The position numbers and the translations under genes were made by a program. The notes under the pieces were generated by a model. It had not been told where the DNA came from. It saw nothing but the letters and a program-made list of their open reading frames with translations, and made no database searches. Source: Endomychus coccineus (taxonomy: Eukaryota > Arthropoda > Insecta > Coleoptera > Endomychidae). Taken from it: a stretch of 64,000 bases of DNA. Numbering within the stretch: position 1 is the first letter of the stretch; each line of letters starts with the position of its first letter. The stretch is taken from the NCBI GenBank assembly GCA_958510875.1, contig OY294067.1, forward strand, positions 143,506,046 to 143,570,045, in the 5' to 3' direction. Below are positions 1-11,629 of this stretch, piece after piece.

Positions 1-376
<376 letters not shown>

Positions 377-406
377 ACTGTCCGTTAGGGGTACTGTATC
401 CAGCAG

Positions 407-1790
407 TATCCCTCATGCTACGATAATGCGTACACCGTACTGCCAGCGTCGTCCGGCTATCCGCTGACCCAACAAAACCCTAGTCCTCACTGCTGATACT
501 ACACAAGACCCACACAAATCCTCAAACCATTTTCCCATAACATTACATATACACACACTCAAACACCCATACACACACACCCACACATACACACACGAAG
601 GTAAGATAATATCACACTCATCACATTCACATACATACAAAATTGCAAAATATTACTAGCTCTTTATTGATTTTTCATGAATTCTCTGATTTGATTGAAT
701 TGATATCATCATTATATTATATGGAATGAAATGAAAACTTTATTTAAAATGTTGAAAACTTTCATAATCTTTCCATTCATGAACCCTGTATCATGTGAAA
801 TCTTTCAAATATTTACAACTTAACTTTATTCTACTAAAATCTTCTATGCTTACAGAATTCTTTATGCTTTAAAAATATTCTCTATGTTCAAATTAACCTC
901 AATTTCCTTGATTAACTACACAACTACAATAACAATTTAACATTCAGATACTACTATACATTGATGAAATTTTAAATAGACTCACTTGTTATATCCTACA
1001 AATGTTAGAATAGATGTTGGAAATGTTTCGTAGGTTTTGATATCTTCTTAGTTTATTCGGTAATTCACTTTTAAAACATTTACTCTACTATATGGATCCA
1101 AAATGACATTACCGCCCTCTGGTGTTTTCTACGCCGAAACAACGGATTGTCATAAAAAATATTATTTACATATAAAGATATGTATTACTAGAGCTTTTGG
1201 AGTATTTTGGAATGGGAATTAAACATTTATTGTACATTCAGTAACTTGTAAGAATAATATACTCAGTAATAAACAATAAATGAAACCTGTTTGATAACAT
1301 TTTTCTGTGCAAAAGAGTAACAAGTTGTATTTCTATTATTTACCTAACTTAACTTAACAAGTTGTATTTCTTTCACTATGTTCAAGTTGTATTTTTTTTA
1401 CTGTGTTATACACTTATAAACATTTTCAAGCTTCCTCAATTGTCATTTCTGATTCTTTAACAGAACATTTTATTTTTTGTAAAGACTTGGATTTACTATT
1501 CTTCACAACTACACCATCAGCAGAGTAAGCGAGCCAATAATTTTTTGTAGAAATAGTTTAACCCACTTAGACTACCTCTGTTGTTGAAACTGAGATGAAT
1601 TTTTCTATGGCTTTATCTTCACTCGCAATCCCTGTTTGTGTAGTCACTCCTGAACTCTTGCGGATTGAAGTACGTATTACTTTCTCGATTTCAATTGGCG
1701 TTTTTATCAGAGGCATAAGTGTATATTTCGTAAACTTTGGAACCTGTTATACGATATTTCCTATGACTTTTCCAGAAATCATAATTAAAC
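407..1790. repeat. Tandem array, copy 1 (1384 bp, internally deleted)
   Basis: First of three head-to-tail copies of a unit starting TATCCCTCATGCTACG. The unit contains a CA-rich minisatellite block (about 540-625 here), an AT-rich middle and a conserved 3' part ending in ATAATTAAAC. This copy lacks about 160 bp present in copies 2 and 3 (near 2035-2208 in copy 2), which explains its shorter length. Short open frames in it recur in each copy but are made from CA-repeat and unit sequence, and I do not regard them as genes. Confidence 0.9.
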
Positions 1791-3329
1791 TATCCCTCAT
1801 GCTACGGTAATGCGTACACCGTACTGCCAGCGTCGTTCGGCTATCCTCTGACCCAACAAAACCCTAGTCCTCACTGCTGACACTACACAAGACCCACACA
1901 AATCCTCAAACCATTTTCCCATAACATTACACATATACACACACTCAAACACCCATACACACACATCCACACATACACACACGAAGGTAAGATAATATCA
2001 CACTCATCTCATTCACATACATACAAAATTGAAAACTATTGCCTATACATATTGTTTATTTTTTATTATATTAATGTGTTATTATAAAATAGCTCTACTG
2101 AGTTTTATTGCCCCAAGTTGCGGTGTCAATTATTAAATAAGCTCTTACTTTAATATAAATAAGTTTCAATGATTTATATTTGTTGTATGATTTTCCTCTC
2201 CTCCGGCTAGCTCTTTATTGATTTTTCATGAATTTATTCTCTGATTTGATTGAATTGATGTCATTATTATATTATATGGAATGAAATGAAAACTTTATTT
2301 AAAATGTTGAAAACTTTTATAATCTTTCAATTCATGAACCCTGTATCATGTGAAATCTTTCAAATATTTACAACTTAACTTTATGCTACTAAAATCTTCT
2401 ATGCTTACAAATTTCTTTATGCTTTAAAAATATTCTCTATGTTCAAGTTAACCTCAATTTCCTTGATTAACTACACAACTACAATAACAATTTAACATTC
2501 AGATACTACTATACATTGATGAAATTTTAAATAGACTCACTTGTTATATCCTACAAATATTAGAATAAATGTAGGAAATGTTTCGTAGGTTTTGATATAT
2601 TCTCAGTTTATTTGGTAATTCACTTTTGAAACATTTACTCTGCTATATGGATCCAAAATGACATTACCGCCCTGGTTTTTTCTACGCCGAAACAACGGAT
2701 TGTCATAAAAAATATTATTTACATATAAAGATATGTATGACTAGAGCTTTTGGAGTATTTTGGAATGAGAATTAAACATTTATTGTACATTCAGTAGCTT
2801 GTAAGAATGATATACTCAATAATAAACAATAAATGAAACCCGTTTGATAACATTTTTCTGTGCAAAAGAGTAACAAGTTGTATTTCTATTATTTACCTAA
2901 CTTAACTTAACAATTTGTATTTCTTTCACTGTGTTCAAGTTGTATTTGTTTTACTGTATCATAAACTTATAAACATTTTCAAGCTTCCTCAATTTTTCAC
3001 AGAACATTTTATTTCTTGTAAAGACTTGGATTTACTATTCTTCACAACTACACCATCAGCAGAGTAAGCGAACCAATAATTTTTTGTAGAAATAGTTCAA
3101 CCCACTTAGACTACCTCTGTTGTTGAAACTGAGATGAATTTTTCTATGGCTTAATCTTCACTCGCAATCCCTGTTTGTGTAGTCACTCCTGAACTCTTGC
3201 GGATTGAAGTACGTATTACTTTCTCGATTTCAATTGGCGTTTTTATCAGAGGCATAAGTGTATATTTCGTAAACTTTGGAACCTGTTATTCGATATTTCC
3301 TATGACTTTTCCAGAAATCATAATTAAAC
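1791..3329. repeat. Tandem array, copy 2 (1539 bp)
   Basis: Full-length second copy, very similar to copy 3 by eye, differing by scattered substitutions and small indels. The minus strand of the unit's 3' part (about 3060-3330) reads as plausible protein for tens of codons, but a stop arises here where copy 1 has sense, so any coding role is already lost or never existed. Confidence 0.9.
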
Positions 3330-4889
3330 TATCCCTCATGCTACGGTAATGCGTACACCGTACTGCCAGCGTCGTCCGGCTATCCGCTGACCCAACAAAA
3401 CCCTAGTCCTCACTGCTGACACTACACAAGACCCACACAAATCCTCAAACCATTTTCCCATAACATGACATATACACACACTCAAACACCCATACACACA
3501 CACCCACATATACACACACGAAGGTAAGATAATATCACACTCATCACATTCACATACATACAAAATTGCAAAATATTACTCATACATATTGTTCATTTAT
3601 ATTATATTAATGTATTATTATAAAATAGCTCCACTGAGTTTTATTGCCCCAAGTTGCGGTGACAATTATTAAATAAACTCTTACTTTAATATAAATAAGT
3701 TTCAATGATTTATATTTGTTATATGATTTTCCTCTCCTCCGGCTAGCTCTTTATTGATTTTTCATGAATTTATTCTCTGATTTGATTGAATTGATATCAT
3801 TATTATATTATATGGAATGAAATGAAAACTTTATTTAAAATGTTGAAAACTTTTATAATCTTTCCATTCATGAACCCTGTATCATGTGAAATCTTTCAAA
3901 TATTTACAACTTAACTTTATGCTACTAAAATCTTTTGTGCTTACAAATTTCTTTATGCTTTAAAAATATTCTCTATGTTCAAGTTAACCTCAATTTCCTT
4001 GATTAACTACACAACTACAATAACAATTCAACATTCAGATACTACTATACAATGATGAGATTTTAAATAGACTCACTTGTTATATCCTACAAATATTAGG
4101 ATAAATGTTGGAAATGTTTCGTAGGTTTTGATATATTCTTAGTTTATTTGGTAATTCACTTTCAAAACATTTAGTCTGCTGTATGGATCCAAAATGACAT
4201 TACCGCCCTCTGGTGTTTTCTACGTCGAAACAACGGATTGTCATAAAAAATATTATTTACATATAAAGATATGTATTACTAGAGCTTTTGGAGTATTTTG
4301 GAATGAGAATTAAACATTTATTGTACATTCAGTAGCTTGTAAGAATAATATACTCAATAATAAACAATAAATGAAACCCGTTTGATAACATTCTTCTGTG
4401 CAAAAGAGTAACAAGTTGTATTTCTATTATTTACCTAACTTAACTTAACAAGTTGTATTTCTTTCACTGTGTTCAAGTTGTATTTCTTTTACTGTGTTAT
4501 ACACTTATAAACATTTTCAAGCTTCCTCAATTGTCATTTCTGATCCTTTTACATAGTATTTTATTCCTTGTAAAGACTTGGATTTGGATTTACTATTCTT
4601 CACAACTACACCATCAGCAGAGTAAGCGAGCCAATAATTTTTTGTAGAAATAGTTTAACCCACTTAGACTACCTCTCTTGCTGAAACTGAGATGAATTTT
4701 TCTATGGCTTTATCTTCGCTCGCAATCCCTGTTTGTGTAGTCACTCCTGAACTCTTGCGGATTGAAGTACGTATCACTTTCTTGATTCCAATTGGCATTT
4801 TTATTAGAGGCATAAGTGTATATTCCGTAAACTTTGGAACCTATTATACGATATTTCCTACGACTTTTCCCGAAATCATAATTAAACTA
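3330..4889. repeat. Tandem array, copy 3 (about 1560 bp)
   Basis: Third copy. Similarity stops at about 4889, where the sequence changes from the unit's ATTAAACTA end to unrelated AT-rich DNA. The array therefore has three units in this window, with the left boundary just after the (AC)n tract. Confidence 0.88.
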
Positions 4890-6309
4890 CTTTCCTCACA
4901 GATGAAAATATAATCTCCTTCTAAACATTGGGTTATACTTTTAAAACAGTCGTTCATTTCACATATATTTAATTTGTCAAGCCAACTGTGCAGATAGCTG
5001 GTTGACTGTAAGCTGAAAAAAATGTTCCTTATTACTTCTTTGATGTTTATCAGTCAATCGGTAACTTTTATTTCTTTCATAATAATAACAATATTAATAA
5101 TCATATATTGATGTTTTTATGTTAACATAACCTCTTACTTGTAGCAATATAATAATATTGCCATGACATGTTTACACTGTCCCCCTTGTCCTACCTTGCA
5201 TGAACATTTCATACTTAAAATAGAACCATTATTTTTAATAATTTGGCCCTCTGTTTTGTGAGGATCCACTCTTAAATTAGGAACAAAATCAAGATATACG
5301 CATTGCCTTATATGTATGTAAACAAATAATGTGACAACTCGTCCGCCTTACTGGAATGGTAAAGCAGGTACCTAACCATCATTTCAGATCCCTATACATT
5401 CACAGGTAGAACTTGTTGATTCTCCTTCTTATTCAGGAACTTGTTGATATATTGTTGATAATTGTTTTATTCTTTTTTAAGATATAAAACTTTGTTTTTT
5501 ATTCGATTATGTTAACCTTTACTGACGTTGAAATGAAGATTTATGAACGATATTTGCTGCCTCGTAGGAATTACTAATACACTTTGGTTATATAAATTTT
5601 GCGGAGCTGCAGAGACACTTTCAGTTCTCCGATGTTACTACAAACCTAGGTTATGAAAACCAAATGAGTTGCAAGGGAAGCACAGCTTCTGCCTAGGTGT
5701 TGATGCAAATTTAACTAGCTTTCCTTCGATTTTGCCTCTTATAGGTCCCACCAAAAAGAAGCTTGTTTTATAATTTTCAGCCAATCAGGTAATTCTTCTG
5801 AATTTCTAGTTAGCTATTCCCATTGTTGAGACTGACAGTCCTCTTGTATTGTTGAATTTTGACACATTTTAATTGTTGTATTGACCGATAGGAATTTAGT
5901 ATTTTGAAATTTTGGATATATTGAAGATTTTCGAATTAATTAAGGTTATTGTTCATTCTATTATTTGAATTCATGTTACCAAAATTTTTTCCCATATTTT
6001 GATGTATAATCACCTATGATTAGGTTCCAATTAACTTAATAATTCTGTATATTACGTCTTTTTTGACAGTTGTCATTGCTTAAATTTGATACATGATTTT
6101 AAATATAAATAAAACTTATACAACATTATAGAACTGAAATCTCTCAATACTATCTTACATCTATTACTAATTCTTAACCCATTCTAATAGTTTGCTATCT
6201 TCAGATAGTCTTTAAATCATTATAAATATGATTTTCCTCTTTATTATCACTGTACGCTTATTCACTTTCCACTGTTTCTTCTTTACACTCCTATAAACTA
6301 CTTTACATT
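4890..6309. other. AT-rich stretch, no gene seen
   Basis: I see no convincing coding sequence, RNA gene or repeat boundary here. Open frames are short and lack recognisable motifs. The missing 5' part (LTR, gag, protease, RT) of the errantivirus-like element to the right would be expected here and is absent. Confidence 0.6.
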
Positions 6310-6429
6310 TTTGCTTTTGTTATTATACAATCTTTAATATCTAACGTTTTAACTGATTCTAAAGCCCCCAAAGCAATTTTTGACTATATAGAAAACTTCA
6401 ATAAAGAACTAGAGGACCCTGATAGACAA

Positions 6430-7782
6430 ATGGAAACTGAATCTTTAATAGTAGAACCTGATGATGTAAACGATTTAGACATAGATACTATTCACTCTAA
6501 CGAGGAACAACCCATAATAGGTATCCAAATTGCAGACTGTCCAGTCAATTTTGGGAAGAACCAAATCATTATTTCAGAAGTGAATTATGAACCCTCAGTT
6601 CCGTCAATAATAAAATTGCATAAAGATAAACAAAGAATTCATATTCAATTTTCAAAAAACAATTACGAACAAGAAATGATCAGTTTCACTAAAGACTTTA
6701 TTGTACCGAAAGTTAAATATTATTTATATTTCGAAGACCCCATTTACGAAAAATTCAGTAAAGTGCTACAGAAATATTTCAAAAAATCTGAACTCAATAT
6801 GATTAAATGTACAACGAAACTCGTAGATATTATCGAAGATGACGAAATAGTACAAACTATACAAAACTATCATGATAGTAAAACGAATCATAGAGGACTA
6901 GATGAAACAGAAAATCAAATAAAAAATGTATATTATTGGCCTAATCAACGAAAATCTATACAAAACTATATCAATAATTGTGAAATATGCCAAGTAACAA
7001 AATATGACAGAAACCCCTTAAAACTAAAATTCAATATAACGCCTACTGCCGTAAGACCCTTTCAGATCTTACATGTCGACAGTATTTCTTTGGAGAACGT
7101 AAAATTTTTAACAATAGTCGATTCTTTTTTCAAATATGCCCAAGCTTATAAATTAAATTCGGTTCAAGGCATAGAAGTTGTTGATAATCTCGTACGATAT
7201 TTTACACACCACTGTATACCAGAGCAAATAATATCAGATAACGGTTTAAAATTTAAAAACAGTCTAGTGGAAGAGTTATTACAAACTCATAAGGTAAAAA
7301 TGCATTTTATAAGTTCTCAACACCCAGAATCAAATGGGATCGTCGACAGATTTCAATCCACTTTAATTGAACACATAAGACTGTTGAATAATCAGAGAGA
7401 ATATCAAAATGAACATATAGAAACAAAAATCAATTATGCTTTACTAGCCTACATTAATTCAATACACTCTGTAACTAATCTACGACCTTATGAAATTATA
7501 ACCGGTCACTTACAAACTGAATCTCCTTTTAACATTGAACTAGATGAACAATTGGCAAATAATTATATTTCGAACCACAGGGAAAAAATAAAATTGCTAT
7601 ATAAAAAATTAAATCTCAATATCCAACAAAAAAAGGAACGAGTAATTAATAAAGCAAATGAACATAGAGAAACTCTACCAAATATTCCCGAACAGGTCTA
7701 TGTACAAAATAAACAGAAACAAAGCAAAACCAATAATAAATTCAAACCTGAAGGGATAAAAAAAGTATTGACAAAAATTTAA
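6430..7782 (+). CDS. Gypsy/errantivirus integrase (C-terminal pol remnant)
   Basis: Would catalyse insertion of the retroelement cDNA into chromosomes. The 450-residue frame shows an HHCC zinc-binding region (H..H near NYHDSKTNHRG, then CEICQ), then the RNase H-fold core with the D,D,E triad: D in LHVDSIS, D in ISDNGLKF and E in HPESNGIV. The C-terminal tail is Lys/Asn-rich. The reading frame is open upstream of the listed ATG to about 6310, as expected for a piece of a pol polyprotein, so this ATG is only the first Met in the surviving segment, not a natural start. No internal stop is present. It is probably not expressed because the upstream pol and LTR are missing. Confidence 0.88.
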   Translation: METESLIVEPDDVNDLDIDTIHSNEEQPIIGIQIADCPVNFGKNQIIISEVNYEPSVPSIIKLHKDKQRIHIQFSKNNYEQEMISFTKDFIVPKVKYYLYFEDPIYEKFSKVLQKYFKKSELNMIKCTTKLVDIIEDDEIVQTIQNYHDSKTNHRGLDETENQIKNVYYWPNQRKSIQNYINNCEICQVTKYDRNPLKLKFNITPTAVRPFQILHVDSISLENVKFLTIVDSFFKYAQAYKLNSVQGIEVVDNLVRYFTHHCIPEQIISDNGLKFKNSLVEELLQTHKVKMHFISSQHPESNGIVDRFQSTLIEHIRLLNNQREYQNEHIETKINYALLAYINSIHSVTNLRPYEIITGHLQTESPFNIELDEQLANNYISNHREKIKLLYKKLNLNIQQKKERVINKANEHRETLPNIPEQVYVQNKQKQSKTNNKFKPEGIKKVLTKI

Positions 7783-8793
7783 AAACTGCCAAGATAATAC
7801 CCAAACATGGTAACACAACGGAAAATATCCACCTATAATATAATAAAATAATAATAATGTTTATTGATCAAAAGACAATACAATAATTTATAATATATTA
7901 TGTATATATATATATACGTATACACCTATACTACAGACATATACATATATTCTGATATACTTTGTGTGAAACAAAGTTTCACAATAAACAAATTTACCAC
8001 ATAAGTGTTAAGTAACACTTGTGCGTGGACAATAGCTAACAATTAATTAGAACAATAAAATATTACAATAATAAAAAGTAGAAAGTGAGAGAGTGTGAGT
8101 GTGAGTGAGTGTGTGAGTATGTGAGTGTGGCAGTGAGTGAGTGTGGATGTGTTTGAGTCAGTGTGAGTGTCAGTGAGTGAGTGAGCGTGAGTGAGAGTGA
8201 CTAAGTGAGTGTGTGTGAGAGTGTGTGAATATGCGTGTGAGTGTGAGAGTGCGCCTATGCATAGAAAGAATAAATTATCTGTGTACAAATAGTTAAATAA
8301 TTAACTTTGATATACATATAAACGTAATAAATCATAAATGTTCATAGGTAGTTTATGCACAATAATATAATACATTATGTGAGATCTTGAGTTATTTTTA
8401 TTTCGATAAAATATTTATTTCAGGTATGTACGAGTCTGAATGTTTTTATTTAGATTTAGAAACAAATTAATAGTACGTTAAACATAATTGCCGATTATAC
8501 TGTGGATAGTGAGTCTAGGTAAATTGAGTATGAAAGTTTTACATCTATATTTGAAAATATTTTTAGTTTGTGCCTTTTTTATTTCTATATGTAGTGTATT
8601 GAATACTTTCGAGGAAAGAAAGGTCGCAGATCTTTGGCCTATCGCTTTATTCATCTTTATAGTAGGTAAGTTAACTTGTCTATTTCTGATATCGTATACA
8701 CAATCTTTAATAATTTTTATATATTTGACGTATGTCTAGAATGTGTGATTCTTTAAATAACACATCTAATATTAAACGACCTAACTTAATAAC
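7783..8793. other. Insertion between pol and env
   Basis: About 1 kb with no recognisable coding sequence separates integrase from env. It contains a TA-rich tract (about 7905-7920), short palindromes (GTGAAACAAAGTTTCAC near 7963 and AAGTGTTAAGTAACACTT near 8005) and the GTGA-rich microsatellite. An open frame at 8488-8739 is hydrophobic but resembles nothing I recognise. Env-bearing gypsy elements usually have env directly after pol, so I infer a later insertion. Confidence 0.55.
8082..8252. repeat. GTGA/GTGTGA-rich microsatellite
   Basis: Imperfect tract built from GTGA, GTGT and GAGT units. The minus-strand reading frame over it (His/Thr/Leu/Ser-rich) is a translation of simple sequence and not a gene. 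Confidence 0.9.
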
Positions 8794-10425
8794 TTGTATT
8801 CCAGGTCCGTCTCAGTTGGACGAGGAGCAGACATAAAAAATATAACTTCGAACTTGGGGCTTCTACCAATTAACTTGGGTCCCGCTAAGCTGCAACAAAC
8901 TGAACATATATTCGTCCATTACTACAATCTGCAACCCCTATACGATGAATATAATACTTTAAACATCCAGTACGAAAATCTTAAGTCAACCCTGTAAACA
9001 ATACACTTTACTCTCACGAACTAGATAACTACAACAAAATGGCTACATATAGTCAAATTATTATCAAAGAAAAAATAAATAATATCAATATACATTCTGG
9101 CAAAGTCAGAAATAGAAGAGGTTTAATCAACGGACTAGGCTCTGTTATAAAAATGTTTACTGGCAACAGACGCACAAGATGGCGGAAAGTTCAAAAAAAT
9201 TTTGGAACATATGGAAACCAATCAACATAATATTCAAAATCAATTAAAACTGCAATACTCTCTCAATCAACAAATCATCGAAAATTTTAATAATACTATA
9301 AAGGACATACATCATAACGAGATGGTACTAAAATCAAAAATCCTTCAATTGGGTATATTAGTGAAACGTGTAGCTATAACTGAAGATATCCTATTCGCAA
9401 AAGACTTATATAATCAATTGTTAATACTTTATAATACTATTTCAAACAACTTACAAGATGTTGAGAACTCCATCACCTTTCGCAAATTGAATACTCTACA
9501 TCCCAGCATAATGAAAACTAGAGATCTATTCTTGGCATTACAAAAAATATCTTCACTTTATAAAGAAAGTCTACCCTTTGAATTGAAATACGAAAACATA
9601 TTAGATTTCGAATCGATAATAAAAATTAATTGTAAAATCGGATCGAGCTTCGAGCTCTACTATTTACACCCAATTCCAACTAAATACGAATCAGAATTTG
9701 TAACGATAGTTCCCGATATAAAATATCTATTGAAATCTAAAGACATCATTATTAAACCTCTAAACGACATTTGTATAAAAGGTAAAATATATCAATGTCC
9801 TAATTACATCCAAAGTAATCATAACTCATTATGCGAGAAGGGAATATTACTAAATGGAAATTCAAGCCAATGTCAGTATATTCATTTGAACATCCCAGAA
9901 AACCATATGGAAATCATCCCTGAAATTAATCATTATCTTGGAATATTCCCTCAAAAAGAAGAAATCAAAATAAAATGTCAAGAAGGAACAGAATCCAGGC
10001 AACTAACCGTAATCTACCTGATAAAACAACACACATGTAAAAGGTATTTCCACAATCATGAGATGATGTACCTAGACAGCACATATGGACAACCTCTTGT
10101 GATTAACAAATTAAAATTCGAACACACAAAAAATGAAGTCCCCAAATTTAGTGTGGATTTAAGGGTTCTGAATTTGAAAGACCTTCCATCAAACAATATT
10201 ATACCTATTATAAAAGAACCTTTCAAATGCCACATTCCAAGCATCTGGACTATTATCCTATACATAGGATTAGCTGTAATAGCAATTTCCGCTATAACAA
10301 AACTATGGAGAAAACATCGAAGTCAAAAGAAAACTCCTACAATTCAACTTCCACTACAAGGAAATAAAGTACAACTTCTGAAAAGGGAGGAATTATATAG
10401 CAGCCTGTCCTGCATTACGTTTTAG
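8794..10425 (+). pseudogene. env: Errantivirus envelope fusion glycoprotein, frameshifted
   Basis: Class I fusion glycoprotein of the baculovirus F / errantivirus Env type, which would sit in the membrane of virus-like particles. The coding sequence is split over three overlapping frames: about 8794-8997, 9000-9230 and 9202-10425, so there are at least two frameshifts, near 8990 and near 9170-9205. A furin-type site RNRR followed by a Gly-rich hydrophobic fusion-peptide-like stretch (GLINGLG) lies near 9110-9140. The long third frame has paired cysteines (CIKGKIYQC, CEKG, CQYIH) and one membrane anchor near its C-terminus (about 10240-10300) followed by a short basic tail. A polypyrimidine-AG at about 8796-8804 could be the acceptor for the spliced env mRNA that this family uses. 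The breaks make it non-functional as read. Confidence 0.85.
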
Positions 10426-10638
10426 AGAATTCCTACATCAGCAACATACGACACCAAGTGACAAGATAATGCAGACAACACAAAATATCCATGCGACTAA
10501 TATATTATAATGTAGTTAGTTAAGAATTAGACTTGAAAGATTGAACAACTTTGTAATAAAGCTCTAATAAAAATAATTCATTTTTTGAAAACTATTTTTC
10601 GGTAGTTCGAAAGTTAATTTATATATATATATATACAC
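10426..10638. other. Post-env region and (TA)n flank
   Basis: AT-rich sequence after env with AATAAA-like motifs near 10553 and 10567, ending in a short (TA)n run at about 10619-10635. The latter flanks the oligo(T) tract that marks the 3' end of the next LINE. No LTR could be recognised. Confidence 0.5.
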
Positions 10639-10654
10639 TTTTTTTTTTTTTTTT
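10639..10654 (-). other. Poly(A) tail of the RLE LINE
   Basis: Sixteen T on the plus strand, at the expected 3' end of the minus-strand element, next to (TA)n. This marks the retrotransposition junction. Confidence 0.8.
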
Positions 10655-10771
10655 ACATTCAAACCTGGTCGGGGCTGCTGCGAGCTCCGACGACATCGCA
10701 GCAGTCGCGCCAGAAAAAACCTCAAAGGCGGTTAACCGAAGCTATTCCTCACCCCCGGTCGGTAAGTAGCT

Positions 10772-11629
10772 TCAGGTTCCTAAATCGTGTGCCCTAAGTA
10801 TTCTAATTGAACCCAGAATGACTGCCTTTTGCATCCGGTCTATCAAGATCTGCGCCGAGTTCCTACAGGCCGGAATGATCTTCAAGTTTGAACGCAGCGA
10901 AGACCGAATTCCGCCCAAAACACCGATGATCAGAACCACTAATACGACCTTGTGGCCTGGGTATAGCGTGCGGAGCTTGAACAGGAGATCTTGATATTTT
11001 GTCCATTTTTGCTCCTCTTTCAAGACTACGTTCTTCTCTGCCGGAGCGGAGAATTCGATGACATACATAGTCTTGATAAGTTTATCGAGGAGGACAACGT
11101 CAGGCCTATTTGCTTGTATGGACCTGACGGTCGGAAACGGATAATTCCAGAAGATCTGGCATTTTTCGTTTCCGACAACGGACTCAATATCTCCTGGCAT
11201 GTAAGGCAGCACCGGCTCTTGGTCTATTCCTTACGAGTGCCTTAGATGGTAATACAGCACCCGTAGGGCCGCATTATGGCGATGGGTGTACGCCGAGGCC
11301 GCTTTTGCAGGACATGCCGACAGAAGGTGGAAAAGCGTCTCAGGCGCCTTTCGACAGGCCCTGCAGCTGACATCAGGGACCTGCACACCCATCACATTGC
11401 GACGATAGACCAAGGTGTTAATTACGCCATCTTGGCAAGCTGCGTTAAATCCCTCAGTCTCGAATGTAAGCCCGGCTGACCTTAGGTAGCCGAAGGTCAG
11501 CCTAGTTGACAAGCCGAGCGTTTCAATGTTTCGATAGGAAACACCGTGTATCGGCTTGTCAACATGCCGCCTGAGCGTAAGATCTTGCTCCGCGGCATTT
11601 ATCTGGGCTTTCAGGCGAGAAGGTAGGAG
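10772..11629 (-). pseudogene. RLE LINE C-terminal part: CCHC finger and restriction-like endonuclease
   Basis: Continuation of the reverse transcriptase ORF in the same frame, after an in-frame TAG at 11630-11632. A zinc-finger region (CRACRKAP..H..C) lies at about 11320-11400. Then, after another in-frame TAA (11231-11233), comes the restriction-like endonuclease, recognised by RPDVVLLDK followed by the YVIEFSAP..EK..K segment (about 10960-11110), the catalytic PD..D/E..K arrangement. This enzyme would nick the target DNA for target-primed reverse transcription. The two stops inactivate this copy as read. Confidence 0.8.

Larger units (their letters stand above)
6310..10560 (+). mobile_element. 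Errantivirus-like gypsy element, 5'-truncated and interrupted
   Basis: A Ty3/gypsy-lineage element of the kind that carries an envelope gene (errantivirus). What remains is the end of pol (integrase) and env in the same orientation, in the usual order. Gag, protease and reverse transcriptase are missing on the left, and I could not find LTRs. About 1 kb of non-element sequence with a GTGA-rich microsatellite sits between integrase and env, where such elements normally have little or no spacer. The right boundary is approximate: an AATAAA-like sequence near 10553 may belong to the 3' end. Confidence 0.8.

Noticed and set aside
413..3563. Recurring minus-strand frames rich in Cys, Val and Tyr in the tandem array
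   Set aside because: They translate the CA-rich block and unit sequence and recur only because the unit is repeated. No motif or conserved start beyond the repeat itself.
5334..5410. Possible tRNA or tRNA-derived SINE around a GC-richer patch
   Set aside because: No cloverleaf with matching acceptor stem, and the A and B box matches are poor.
8043..8288. His/Thr/Leu-rich minus-strand ORF
   Set aside because: A direct translation of the GTGA microsatellite.
8488..8739. Hydrophobic ORF before env, possibly a signal-peptide exon
   Set aside because: No recognisable continuation into env and no clear donor in the right phase. Composition is that of AT-rich DNA.
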